A stretch of 64,000 nt of DNA from Desertimonas sp963732335 (GTDB lineage Bacteria > Actinomycetota > Acidimicrobiia > Acidimicrobiales > Ilumatobacteraceae), in the NCBI GenBank assembly GCA_963732335.1, contig CAVSZO010000039.1, forward strand, positions 85,382-149,381, given 5' to 3'. Within the stretch, counting starts at the first letter, position 1. Each line of letters opens with the position of its first letter. The translations under genes were made by a program, and so were the position numbers. The notes beneath the pieces are model-generated. The model was not told the DNA's origin. It saw only the letters and a list, made by a program, of their open reading frames with translations, and did no database searches. Below are positions 33,624 to 43,258 of the stretch, piece by piece.

Positions 33624-35281
33624 CTAGATCCTCCGTCCGTCGAGGTAGACGACGCCGTTGTTGCCGTCGACGGTGATGATCTGGCCGGTGTTGATGACGG
33701 TGGTGACGACGTTGGTGCCGACGACGGCGGGCAGGCCGAGTTCGCGGGCGACGATGGCGCTGTGTGACAGCACGCCGCCGACGTCGGACACGAGGGCACC
33801 GGCGATGGAGAGCAGCGGCACCCATGGTGGCAGGGTCATCTCGACCACCATGATCTCGCCCTGCTTGAGATCGTCGGTGGCCTGGGCGAGCGAGCGGCAG
33901 ATCCGCGCCTTGCCGGCGTAGACGCCCGGTGAGCCTGCGACGGCCTTGAGCGCGTTGGGTTCGGTGTTCTCCTCCGGCGGGGCGATGCCGAGCAGCCGGT
34001 AGACGGCGGCTTCCATGAACGGGTCAGGCAAGTCGGGAGGCGGGGGCGGCGTGCCGAGCTCTGTCGGCGCGCTGACAGAACTCGCTCGCTGAAAGGTTGC
34101 CCGCCGCTCGGCCACCAGGGCGCGCTTGTCGCCGTCGCCGGTGAGGGCGTCGACGAGCTCGTCGCGGTAGAGGTAGAACACGTCGTCAGGCGCGTCGAAG
34201 ACGCCCTTGGAGACGAGCCGCTGGCCGACGGCGAGCGTGAAGCGCCGGAAGACACTGATGTACAGCTGGTCGATGTAGAAAGCGTGGTCCTCGGTGAGCG
34301 GGAAGCTGTGCCTCGCCGCCTCGTAGAGCTCCTCGAACTTGGCGATCGTCTCGGGATCGTCGGCAAGCCGTTCGTACAGCTCGGCGAACAACCGCTCGCG
34401 GGTGGCGACGTTCTCGTGGTATTGGACCTCGGGGTCTTCGCTGTCGGGACGGTCGATCATCGCCCGGATGGTGGCCAAGGGGATCGTTGGGTCCTCCCGC
34501 CATGGCACGTCGGCGAGGTCGTACACGGCGTCGTGACGCCAGCCGTACTCGAAGAGGAACTCGTCGAGCTGACGCCGGAAGTCCCGGCCGTCTTCGCTCT
34601 CGTCGAGCGCGGCGAGGAACTCGGGGCCGTCACTGGTCTCGAACAGCGACTTCAGCGTCGCACTGTTCAAGGCGGTGCGGCTGAGCGCCCACAGCCCGCG
34701 ACCGGCGTCCACCGACGTGGTGTGGTAGCCGTGCAGCATCCGGTACGCCTCGGTCGGCTCCGCGGGCTGCATCACCTCGTCGTAGAGGTCGCAGAAAGCG
34801 CTGCTTGACAGCAGCACGAAGTTGATGTGCCCGTGGATCCACCACTGGTAACGCATGTACCCGGTGAGCTCGTCGAGCTTGACGACGAACTCGGCGTCGC
34901 TCAGGCCCGACCAATCAGCAGGTTCAACGGCAGATTCCTGGCGATGACCTCGGGCTTCCACTCCTCCTCCCAGCGCTTACCGATACCCGGCACCATCGCG
35001 GCGAGCTTTCCGTGGTATCGGGTCAGCCGGTCAGCGATCTCGGCCTCGTCCGGGATCGGATGGAACGAGGAGTACAAGTAGTGGTTGATCTCCCTGGTCG
35101 ACACCATGATCGGGCAGTCGTACTCGGCCTGGGCCTTGGTGAAGCTCTCCGCCAATGTGTGGACGATGAGGTCGAACGACAGCGGCGTGACCGGTCGCGG
35201 GGCGTGCGTCTTGTCCAACGCCCAGAAGCCATCGATCCCGTCAGGCGTCGGAAACACCACTTCGTCTGTCGTCGTCGTCAC
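33624..35281 (-). CDS. PEP-utilizing enzyme with mobile swivelling domain (frameshift near 34915)
   Basis: The N-terminal part from ATG 35281 reads GIDGFWALDKTHAPRPVTPL to VIARNLPLNL. A one-base indel near 34915 shifts into the frame that continues ADWSGLSDAEFVVKLDEL through to 33624. The C-terminal 90 residues are the PEP-utilizer mobile domain, with LVSDVGGVLSHSAIVARELG carrying the catalytic His that is phosphorylated in PEP synthase/PPDK-type enzymes. There is no ATP-grasp domain, which matches stand-alone 'PEP-utilizing enzyme' proteins of about 550 residues in actinobacteria. Substrate transfer partner unknown. Confidence 0.8.
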
Positions 35282-35681
35282 GACGATCCCCCGTTCTGGT
35301 CACGATCTGAGCGTGCCCGCAGGGCCAGCTGCCCACGGCGAACGGTACCTCCCAGCAACGCGACCGCTTGCCTGGTACCTGGTCGCGGCGAGCCACAACC
35401 CAAGACGTCACGCTCCTCGCACACACGCCCCTTCCGGTCGATGCTGACAGCGACTGCGGGCAGGCCTGGCGGGCGGGTTTGGGTGAAGGCATCGCCGACC
35501 GTGTTGCATTCGCGCCAGCTGGTCGGCCAATCCCTCGCGGTCCCACGCAGACGACCGCAAGCCTTCGTCGAACCGGTTGGACCCGGTCGCGACGGCTGGG
35601 GTTGTCCGGCTGTCGTGGCGGAGGCTGCCTTCTTGGGGGGATCTGCGTGTGTCGCGACACTGATCTGGCAGCCGGGCGGGT
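35282..35681. other. Gene-free stretch
   Basis: 400 bp between two minus-strand genes. I see no motif-bearing frame, repeat or strong hairpin. Confidence 0.45.
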
Positions 35682-36137
35682 TCACCGGCACACGGTGACG
35701 CCGACGCCGTGGTAGGCGTCGGCGACGACGATCGGGTCGGTGCCGTTTCGGCAGATCGTGATCCAAGGCCATGGGTACGGGTCGGCGACGACGATCGGCT
35801 GGGCGCGGTTTCGGCAGACGGTGAATCCGACGCCGTGGTAGGCGTCGGCGACGACGATCGGTTCGGTGCCGCTTCGGCAGACGGTGAATCCGACGCCGTG
35901 GTAGGCGTCGGCGACGATGATCGGCCGAGCGGCGGTGGGCATCAGACCGGACGCGATCGCGGCGGGTCGGTCGGCGGTCACGTCCTCGACGGTGGCGGCG
36001 GTGGAGGGTTCATCGGTGGGGCCGGTGGCGGCGGCGGTGAGTGCCCAGCCACCCGCCGAAGCCGTCGCGATCGTGGCCACGATCAGGCCTGCAAACAGTC
36101 GACGGGTAGGCGCGGCGAGGGTGGTCGTGTTGCTCAT
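35682..36137 (-). CDS. Secreted protein with four 21-residue repeats
   Basis: 151 residues. An N-terminal signal/anchor helix (FAGLIVATIATASAGGWAL) is followed by an Ala/Thr linker. Four repeats from about residue 70 have the pattern PIVVADAYHGVGFTVCRNGT; the third is PIVVADPYPWPWITICRNGT. Each unit has one Cys and the protein ends right after the last CR. Regular 21-residue beta-prone units with single Cys suggest a small extracellular beta structure cross-linked by disulfides. I know no family. ATG 36137 overlaps the DUF4242 stop as ATGA, and an AAGGAG lies just upstream. Confidence 0.7.
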   Translation of the reverse strand: MSNTTTLAAPTRRLFAGLIVATIATASAGGWALTAAATGPTDEPSTAATVEDVTADRPAAIASGLMPTAARPIIVADAYHGVGFTVCRSGTEPIVVADAYHGVGFTVCRNRAQPIVVADPYPWPWITICRNGTDPIVVADAYHGVGVTVCR

Positions 36138-36412
36138 GGGTGTTCTCCTTTGGTCGGTGAGACGGTGACGACGGCCACGATCCGGTCGACGGGAAGGCCG
36201 ACGAGACGGTTGGCGTCGATCACGGCGGCCGGCGACGAGGCCTCGAAGTGGCAGTAGCAGGCGTCGTCGCCGATGACGATCGTCGAGCCGAGGTAGCGCA
36301 CCGCCGAGGTGTCGCCGACGTGCTGGAGCGTCGACTGCTGCAGCTGGTGCAGCCCGCGCAGCAGTTCGCCGCCATTCAGACCGGGCAAGTAGCGCTCGAC
36401 GACGTAGACCAT
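36134..36412 (-). CDS. DUF4242/SCO4226-like protein
   Basis: 92 residues: MVYVVERYLPGLNGGELLR, TSAVRYLGSTIVIGDDACYC and a Val/Ile-rich end before SPTKGEHP. This matches the small ferredoxin-fold proteins that include the nickel-binding SCO4226 of Streptomyces; metal binding here is not shown. It overlaps the repeat protein gene by ATGA, forming a two-gene operon that may couple a small binding protein to a secreted product. Confidence 0.75.
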   Translation of the reverse strand: MVYVVERYLPGLNGGELLRGLHQLQQSTLQHVGDTSAVRYLGSTIVIGDDACYCHFEASSPAAVIDANRLVGLPVDRIVAVVTVSPTKGEHP

Positions 36413-36461
36413 CGCCGTCGACGTTGCGCCTCAGGGGCGCCAGCGGGGAACCAGGAACACC

Positions 36462-38340
36462 CTAGGTTTGGGCGGCGCCCTCCACCGGCTTGACGACCTC
36501 ACCCCTGGCGGACAGCCACCTCCCCAACTCGGCTCGGCGCACCTGAGTCTTGCGGTACACGGCCGACAGGTGGGCCTCGACGGTGCTCACTCCCATGAAC
36601 AGCTCGGCGGCGATCTCCTTGTTGGAACGCCCGCCCGCCGCCAACGCCGCCACCTGATGCTCGGTGGCCGACAGCTGCTCGCCGGCGGGACGGCGACCAC
36701 TGATCCGGGCCAGCTCGTCGACGGCCTTGGCCGCCCACAGCGGGGCACCGAGGTGCTCGAAGATCGCCAGCGCCTCGTCGAGGGCGGCTCGGGCCGGCCC
36801 CTTGTGCTGGGCCTGGCGCCGCACCGTGCCGAGCGCCAGCAACGCCCGGCCGCGCTCCAACGGGTACCTGTCGCCCTCCAGGACGGCCAAGGAATTCTCG
36901 ATCGCCGAGACCGCGCCGGCCGGGTCGCTGCCTTGCTTTGCGGTGAGCAACCCCCGACAGCGTTCCGCCGCGGCGACGGCCCATGGGCTGCCCAGCCGTC
37001 GGGCGTTCTCGTCGTAGCGGGTGAGGTAGGCGCCGGCCTGTTCCAACTCGCCCAGTGCTGTCAAGGTCTCGATCGCGTCCGCCCACGCAACGGCCATCGG
37101 GTCGCACATCCCCATAGCGAGCAGCCGCGCCGGCAGCTCGCGAAGATAGCCCCCAGCTCCCTCGAGATTGCCCAGCACCAGCTCGATCCGCCCGAGCACG
37201 CCGAGCGAGTGGACCAAGTAGTGCTCTCCTACCCGTTCGGCGATGGCGAGACTCTCGCCAGCCGATGCGCGTGCCTGTTCAACGAGGCCGAGATCAGCCT
37301 CCACGAGTGCCTTGACGCGGCCGACCCAGGCACGGCTGTGAGCGTGCTGGGTCTGGTCGGTGAGCTCGTGGGCCGAGGTGACGTGCTCCAGCGCGGACGC
37401 CCAGCGGCCCGCCAACCACTCGACCTGGCCCAGCCTCCACAGGCACATCATCTTGGTGCCTTCATCTCCGCGAGCCTCCGCCGACTCGGTCAACGCCGCG
37501 AGCATCGTTCGGGGCCGTTCGATCTCGCCCCTGGCGACGAGCAGCCGACAGTATTCGAATCGCGGGCTGACCCAGGGCTCCACGTCGAGGCCGAGGCGTT
37601 CTTCCATCTCCACTCCTCGCTCGAGGAGGCCCGGCGTAACTTCAGCGGCGTAGGTCTCGGCGAGTCCGATCCGGGCGATCGCGGCTGCCACCAGGAGCGG
37701 ATCGCCGACCCGTTCGGCCCGCTCGAGTGCCGCTCGGGCGTCGGCCAACCCGGCGTTGACGCCCGACGCCCAGATCCTCAAACCGATCCGGTGGGCGAGG
37801 ATGCGAGCCTGGCGCTCGTCATCTCCAGCGGCATGATCCAGCGCCTCGTCGGTGAGCTCGAGCATTCGAGCGCCCGTGCCGCGGAAGGTCAACACAAGCT
37901 CGAACAGCACATCAGCACGTTCCACCCCGGAGGCGATCTCGGTGAGCAGCCGCTCGAGGATCGCCTCCGCCCGGTCGTGGTCACCAGACAAGCGGTGCAG
38001 CTTTGCCGCCTGCAACCGCCGTCGGCGAGACGCCTCGGCGTCGGCCGGGTCGACACCGGCGGCGAGCTCGAACAGTTCGGCTCCCGCCGCCGTCGCCCCC
38101 GGGCGGCGGCATGCTCGGCAGCAACCTCCAACTCGGTCGCTACCGCAGCGTCAGCGCCTTCCACGGCGAGCGCAAGGTGTCGGGCCCGCTCCTCGACGTC
38201 GGCGACGGCGGCGGCCAGCACCCGATGCACCGCCCGGCGCTTCCACAGCGGCGCCCGCTGATAACAGACCGAGCCGAGCAACGGATGGGTGAACCCGACC
38301 CGTGCATCGGTCAGCATTCGGGGCGGGTCGTCCTCAACCG
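36462..38340 (-). pseudogene. LuxR-family regulator with TPR-like region, N-terminally truncated and frameshifted
   Basis: The open part 36462-38015 (517 residues) has TPR-like helical repeats and a C-terminal LuxR HTH: LSATEHQVAALAAGGRSNKE and MGVSTVEAHLSAVYRKTQ. Upstream, in a second frame, is the end of an AAA-type signalling domain (GFTHPLLGSVCYQRAPLWKR, VADVEERARHLALAVEG). The frames join if one G is added to the GGGGG run near 38090. The Walker A/B part of the ATPase is absent: at about 38340 the sequence passes directly into the end of an alpha/beta hydrolase. So at least the N-terminal third is lost, and the regulator probably cannot work as usual. Confidence 0.75.
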
Positions 38341-39138
38341 CGCTCAACGGTCGTGTCGCAGTGGTGAACTCCAAGACCGCCTGGGCGAACGACGTCGGAT
38401 CGAAGGCGAACGCGAGATGCCGCTGCCCGGGAAGGCCGTGGAGTTGAGCCTTCGGCAGCAGCTCGGCGACTTCGTCCGGGGTCGCGAAGATCGAGGCATC
38501 CGTCTCTTCTCCATAGAGGTAGAGCGTCGGGATGTCCGGCGGGACCGGACGCCGTCAGTCGGTCGATCGCCTTCGTGGGCGGTCCGGAGCTCGCGGGGGA
38601 CGAGGCAGACACCCTCGCGGGCCCTCGCCCACACCTCCGGCAGCGAACGGATGATCTGCACCTCCTCGTCGACGGCAACGCCCGCGGAAAAGAAGATCTC
38701 CAGGGCCCGGTCGGGGTCACCGGCATCCAGCGCGGCCTGCACCGCGTCGACGAGATTCGGGTCGAAGCGGTCGCCGTGGAGGGGCGGCTCATACAGCACG
38801 AGCGATCGCAACGACGGCCGCTGCGTGGCGGCCAAGAGGCAGTAGATCGCTCCGCCGGAGTGTCCGAGGAGATGGGCGTGGTCGCCCGCGGCGGCGAGGA
38901 CGGCCAACACGTCTTCGACCTCGCGATCGAGACCGTAGTGGGGGCCATCGCCACTGCCACCTCGGCCCCGGCGGGAGTAGACCCACACCGAGTGTCGCTC
39001 GGCGAGCAGGCCCTCGATGAGAGCAAAGGTCTCGAGACTTCCGATTGCTCCGTGCACGAGCACCATCGGAGAACCGTGGCCCGAGTGGCGTGCCGCCAAC
39101 TTGGTTCCATCCGCCGACGTGATGGTCATTTCCGGCAT
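38340..39138 (-). CDS. Alpha/beta hydrolase, frameshifted and fused at its C-terminus
   Basis: ATG 39138 has GAGGAGGGCGAGA upstream. It reads SADGTKLAARHSGHGSPMVL, VHGAIGS (oxyanion HG), a YSRRGRGGSGD strand and nucleophile elbow LLGHSGGAIY (Ser). A frameshift near 38540 moves the rest into the frame DIPTLYLYGEETDASIF, then LHGLPGQRHLAFAFDPTSFA with the catalytic His in GQRH. Instead of stopping after VLEFTT, the repaired frame runs on into the truncated LuxR regulator. All triad residues can be seen, so an esterase/hydrolase role is likely if the indel is a sequencing error. Confidence 0.75.
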
Positions 39139-39211
39139 TCTCGCCCTCCTCGTCGCAGGATCGTCTAGGTGGCTAGGACGCCGATCGACGGCGTCGAGCT
39201 GCCGGTGCCAA

Positions 39212-40739
39212 TCAGGACAGACGGCTTGGGTCTGGCGGTGGCGCTGGTGGTGGCCGCTGCCCGGCCTTCGCGGCGGTGAAGAGCGTCCCGATCCCTGCGG
39301 GTGTGATCGCCGTGGGCGACGCCTTTCTGGCCGCTGGGCGACGTCCCCCCGTCAACACGCGCGAGACGATGCGCGGACGCATCAGGTGCTGGGGAGGTGC
39401 CACCATCCCGTTCACCTCCATGAATGCCGTGGCCACCACGGGATCGCGGTGGGCCACCCGCAGGAGGCGATTGACGTAGGCGTTGATCAGCCGCCATCGG
39501 GCTGGGCGTCGGCCCCTCGACTCGCGGGGTAGCCGAGGTCGGCGCCGGTGGCCATTGTCCACGCCTCGTCAAGCGTTCGTTTCGTGCGCTGGAAGAAGCG
39601 CGGGCCCACCCGGTCCAGCCCGTGCTGGTCGAGGATGTGGCCGAGGGCTCTGGCTTCGCCGATCGCGACACTCATCCCCTGTGCGTAGACGGGGTTCAAC
39701 GAGCACACCGCGTCGCCGGTCACGACATACCGACTGGGGAAGCGCCGCAAGCGGTCATACCGGCGGCGGAGGTAACTGGGAAATCCGCCGGTTGACGCCT
39801 CCCCGAGGGGCTCGGCCGCTGGCGACGAGCTCGTGGAGGTCATCCACCCAAAGGGTGCGTGCGTACTCGACGAACCCATCGAGGTCGGCTGGTGGGCGTT
39901 CGCCCATGAGACCGACGAGGGTCACGATCCACCGATCGCCCTCGACGGCGAGCACCACTCCACCGCGGCGCCCATCGTGCGGAATCGTCACCACGAGGTT
40001 CTGGCAGCCCCCGAGATCGCCTGGCTCCCGACGGAACAGGCGGGTGGAGTAGTGGATCCCGACCTGCAGCCGCTCCTCGTCGGGCGATGGGTAGCCGAGG
40101 TCAGCCACCCAGCGCGGGGAACGTGAACTGCGCCCCGTCGCGTCCACGACCAAATCGCCCGCCAACGCTTCCTCGGTGTTCGAGTCCGGCGACCCGAGTC
40201 GTACGCCGGTCACTCGTGGATCGGTCTGGGGTGGTCAACAGGCCGCGGGCGTCCTGGTCTTCGAGCAACCGGACCCCCGACAGTGCCCGCACCCGATCAC
40301 GCACGACCGACTCGAGGAGCGGCCGAGTCGCGCCAACGAACTCGAGGTCGGCGTCATCGAGCAGCAAGCTCCCGTCGGCGATGTGGAAGCGGACCTCGGT
40401 CGTGTCCATCACGCGGGCGTCTCTCGCCCGCAGATCCTCAACGACCCCAGGGAGCAGATCGGACAAGCCCACCAGTCCTGCGGGCAGCAAGATGTGGACG
40501 TGCCGTCCTTGGGGGATGCCCCTGCGGCATTCTCCCGACTGGGGCAGGGTGTCACGCTCGACGATCGTCACTCGGTCGAAACGCTCGGCCAGGGCCGCCG
40601 CAGCCGCCAGTCCCGCCAGGCTGGCACCCAACACAACCGCGTGCTCGCCCACATGAGTCATCTCGGCGGCCTTCGGCCCGGTTGTCAGCGCCGACGTGTC
40701 CATCACGCCGAGGATGAACGAACAAGGCGCGTCCCGCAT
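39212..40739 (-). pseudogene. FAD-dependent monooxygenase, multiply frameshifted
   Basis: N-terminal part 40739-40240 (start ATG 40739 or 40661): EHAVVLGASLAGLAAAAALA is the Rossmann GxGxxG-type FAD site, then VTIVERDTLP. The second frame (about 40213-39760) has DLVVDATGRSSRSPRWVADL. The third (39879-39490) has SRYVVTGDAVCSLNPVYAQG, the GD-x6-P motif of class A flavin monooxygenases. The fourth frame, to 39212, has AYVNRLLRVAHRDPVVATAF. Together they make one gene of about 480 residues needing three indels. Either dead or poorly base-called. Confidence 0.75.
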
Positions 40740-40798
40740 CGCCCGAATCCACCAACGTCGTGAAGATCGCGCGTGCTCAGTTCTGACTACGTCGGCGG

Positions 40799-42417
40799 TC
40801 AGACCAGATCGTGCTCGAAGGCGAACGCGCCGGCCGCAGTGCGAGAGGAGACGCCCAGCTTGGCCAGGATGTGCTGTACGTGCCGGGCCACGGTGTGCTC
40901 GCTGATGACCAGCGCGGCTGCGATCTCGCGGTTGGTCTTGCCCGTCGCCACGAGGCGAGCACCTCGACCTCGCGCCCGGTCAGCCCCATCGGAGCTTGGG
41001 TCTTGACGGTTGGCGAGAGCGCATCGACCCGGGCGAGATCGGGCGTCGCCCCGAGCTGACGGAAGACCGAGCGCGCCGCGTGCAGCTCCATTTCTGCGGC
41101 GTCGCGGTCGCCGAGCTCCCGACACGCCAGCCCGAGCAGAACCTGAACCCGAGCGGCTTCGTACGGTGCATCCAGCTTCCGCCATGCCGCCAACGCTCGG
41201 CGCAGCACGACCAGCAGCCGCACGGGCATCGCCCTCGCCGAGGAGAACCGCCCCGGTGGCATGGCCGGACACGGCGTGCAACAACGGGGCGCCGAGGTCG
41301 TCGGCGATCTGCGCCAGCTCATCGGCAGCGACGCGGGCCGCACCGAGGTCGTCGGCGGCCAACATGATCTCGACGAACGGACCCAGCAGCTGGGACCGGG
41401 CCACCGTGGCGTTCGCTTCGTCCGCCACCCGGCGGATCGCCACCGCCGCCGCGTCGACCTGGCCCTGGGCCAGGCGAAGCATCGCCAGGCCCGGCTGCGG
41501 TTCTCGTCCCCACTGGCCGGCCTGCCGATAGGCCGTCCTCGGCCTCGGCGAACTCGCCGCGGAGCCGGTGCACCTCGGCCTGCTGGTAGAACGCCATCCC
41601 GACCGCCGGTCGGCCAGCAAGCCGCTCGCAAGCCCGATTCGCCTCGTTCGCCGCCTCCGCCCATGCGCCGTGAAGCAGCATGATCTCGGCTCGATGCACC
41701 AGGCACTCGCCGCGGTACGCCACCAGTCCGGGTTGTGACTCGCACCAACTGGTCAGCGCCGCGGTCCACTCCTCGGCCCGGCGCACGTCGAAGATCTCCT
41801 GGCAGGCCTCGATCACTGCGCAGTAGACGAGACCGGCGATAGACCGGAGACACCTCGCCAGCCGTCACCGCGACCATCACCTCATCGAGCAAGGCCACCC
41901 CGTCCGCCGTCTCTCCCATGCGGATCAGAGCCCGGCCCTGGCCCATCCGGCCGTAAACCGTCAGGTCCTCGTCGCCGAAGCGGACGCCGATGCTCGCCGC
42001 CCGCTCGAACGTGGCATGCGCCGTCGCTGGATCCTGCGAGTGGAACGACTGAATCGCTACGGGCAGGAGCAGATATCCCCGCTCCACACCGTCGTGGTGC
42101 ACCTCGTCGAGCAGACGCTGGGCTCGGGCGAGCCAGCCGCCGCCGCGAGCCATCTCGCCCCTCAGCAGAAGTCCCTGGGCGAGCAAGCCCGCGCACCGGG
42201 CGGCTCTCACCACATCCCCCAGCCGCAGGCACTCATGATGGGCGCGGAGCCATGCGTCGTCGCTGTCGGCGTCGGCGCCGACCAGGTACGCCGCCACCGC
42301 CAGCCGCTCCAGATCCTCCAGTCCGAGCGCCCCCTCCCGATCCGCGGCCGACAGCTCCGCGAACGCATCCCCCCACACGTGTCGCCCGAAGAACTCCCGG
42401 CCACGATCCAACAACAT
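40799..42417 (-). pseudogene. LuxR-family regulator with TPR-like region, multiply frameshifted
   Basis: Starts ATG 42417: LLDRGREFFGRHVWGDAFAE. The N-terminal 200 residues are intact TPR-like helices. Frames then change several times; recoverable parts are AEEWTAALTSWCESQPGL, GLAMLRLAQGQVDAAAVAIR, KLDAPYEAARVQVLLGLACR and the HTH VATGKTNREIAAALVISEHT, ending AFEHDLV at 40799. It is a paralogue of the intact regulator at 52232, with which it shares order, length and the same HTH end (RTAAxAFAxExDL). Like that protein it has no ATPase domain. At least three indels. Confidence 0.75.
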
Positions 42418-42972
42418 CGGCCACGGACACAGTCTCCCTCAACGCAACGTGCTGGGTTGCCAACGTCTGTGACCCGCAACCGACCTCCCCGGCTGTGGAT
42501 GTCACGCGGTGTCGGCCCGCATCCACCCCTCGCTGCCGGCCGCGAACGCGGTTGCGTAGGTGACGTCATCAGATGATCGAGCCCGCACCGCGGATGAGGT
42601 CTCCGAGCCTTCGGCCTCGTCCTCGAATCGCTCCGCGAACCGTGCGACAACGACGCCTCACCGTTGCGAGACCGCGCGGTACCCAGCGGAGTCGCCGCCA
42701 GTCCGCACATAACGCGAGCACGAGAACCCGTCTCCGAACGAGCAGCCGAGCGTGTGGTACCGACGGCGAGGTGCACGCGTGTCGAGTACCGATCGACGGT
42801 AGTGGCGCGACTTCGGGCAGAGGCACAGACATCGACGCGATGAACCGGCACGTGCTCGCCTCATCGCCGAAAGCCGACCGCGATAGGCACAGAACGCGGA
42901 CCGCCGCGGGTAGCCGACGACACATCTGATACCGCTCAGCTGCGATATCCGCTGTCGCCGGAGTCCCGCGCT

Positions 42973-42999
42973 ACCGAATGTCGCGGGACGCCGTTCGGT
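42973..42999. repeat. 27-bp REP-like palindrome, copy 2
   Basis: Arms ACCGAA (42973-42978) and TTCGGT (42994-42999) around a GC-rich centre. The left flank CCGCGCT is shared with the copy at 54264. Confidence 0.6.
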
Positions 43000-43101
43000 C
43001 GGCGATGCGGGTAGGCGACCCTGCGCGGAGCGGCAGTTCAGCGCTCGCGTCGAAGTTGGCCGAGTAGCGCCACACGACGCCGCCGTCCAGCACGTAATGG
43101 T

Positions 43102-43175
43102 GATTCTGGCCGGGTTGACCGCGCCCGATGCGGTCGCTTGGGCGGGTCTGAACAAGGTGGGTGATTGATCCGAGG
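43102..43175. repeat. Dispersed short repeat (partner at 23130-23202)
   Basis: Contains the same exact 33-bp core (43125-43157) as the 23.1-kb copy, with diverged flanks. Confidence 0.7.
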
Positions 43176-43205
43176 CGGTTGTCGCGGCGCGTCCTTGGGC
43201 CGTTC

Positions 43206-43258
43206 GGCTGACGGGTGCACCGCTCGATTGGGCACCCGAGACGGGCCCGGTGTCAGCC
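43206..43258. terminator. Nested hairpin terminator of the LamG/TolB gene
   Basis: GGCTGAC (43206-43212) pairs with GTCAGCC (43252-43258). Inside, CGGGTGC (43212-43218) pairs with GCACCCG (43232-43238). It overlaps the stop codon of the minus-strand gene ending at 43253. Confidence 0.5.

Larger units (their letters stand above)
42418..43205. other. Gene-free relic region
   Basis: About 790 bp without a supported gene. Contains the 27-bp palindrome copy at 42973-42999 and the dispersed repeat at 43102-43175. A minus-strand run HHYVLDGGVVWRYSANFDAS near 43060-43120 may be the last trace of a gene. Confidence 0.45.

Noticed and set aside
36468..38261. 597-codon plus-strand frame opposite the LuxR regulator
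   Set aside because: No motif, and the opposite strand has clear TPR and HTH sequence.
43000..43250. Minus-strand run HHYVLDGGVVWRYSANFDAS as part of a gene
   Set aside because: Too short, no family I can name, and bounded by dispersed repeats.
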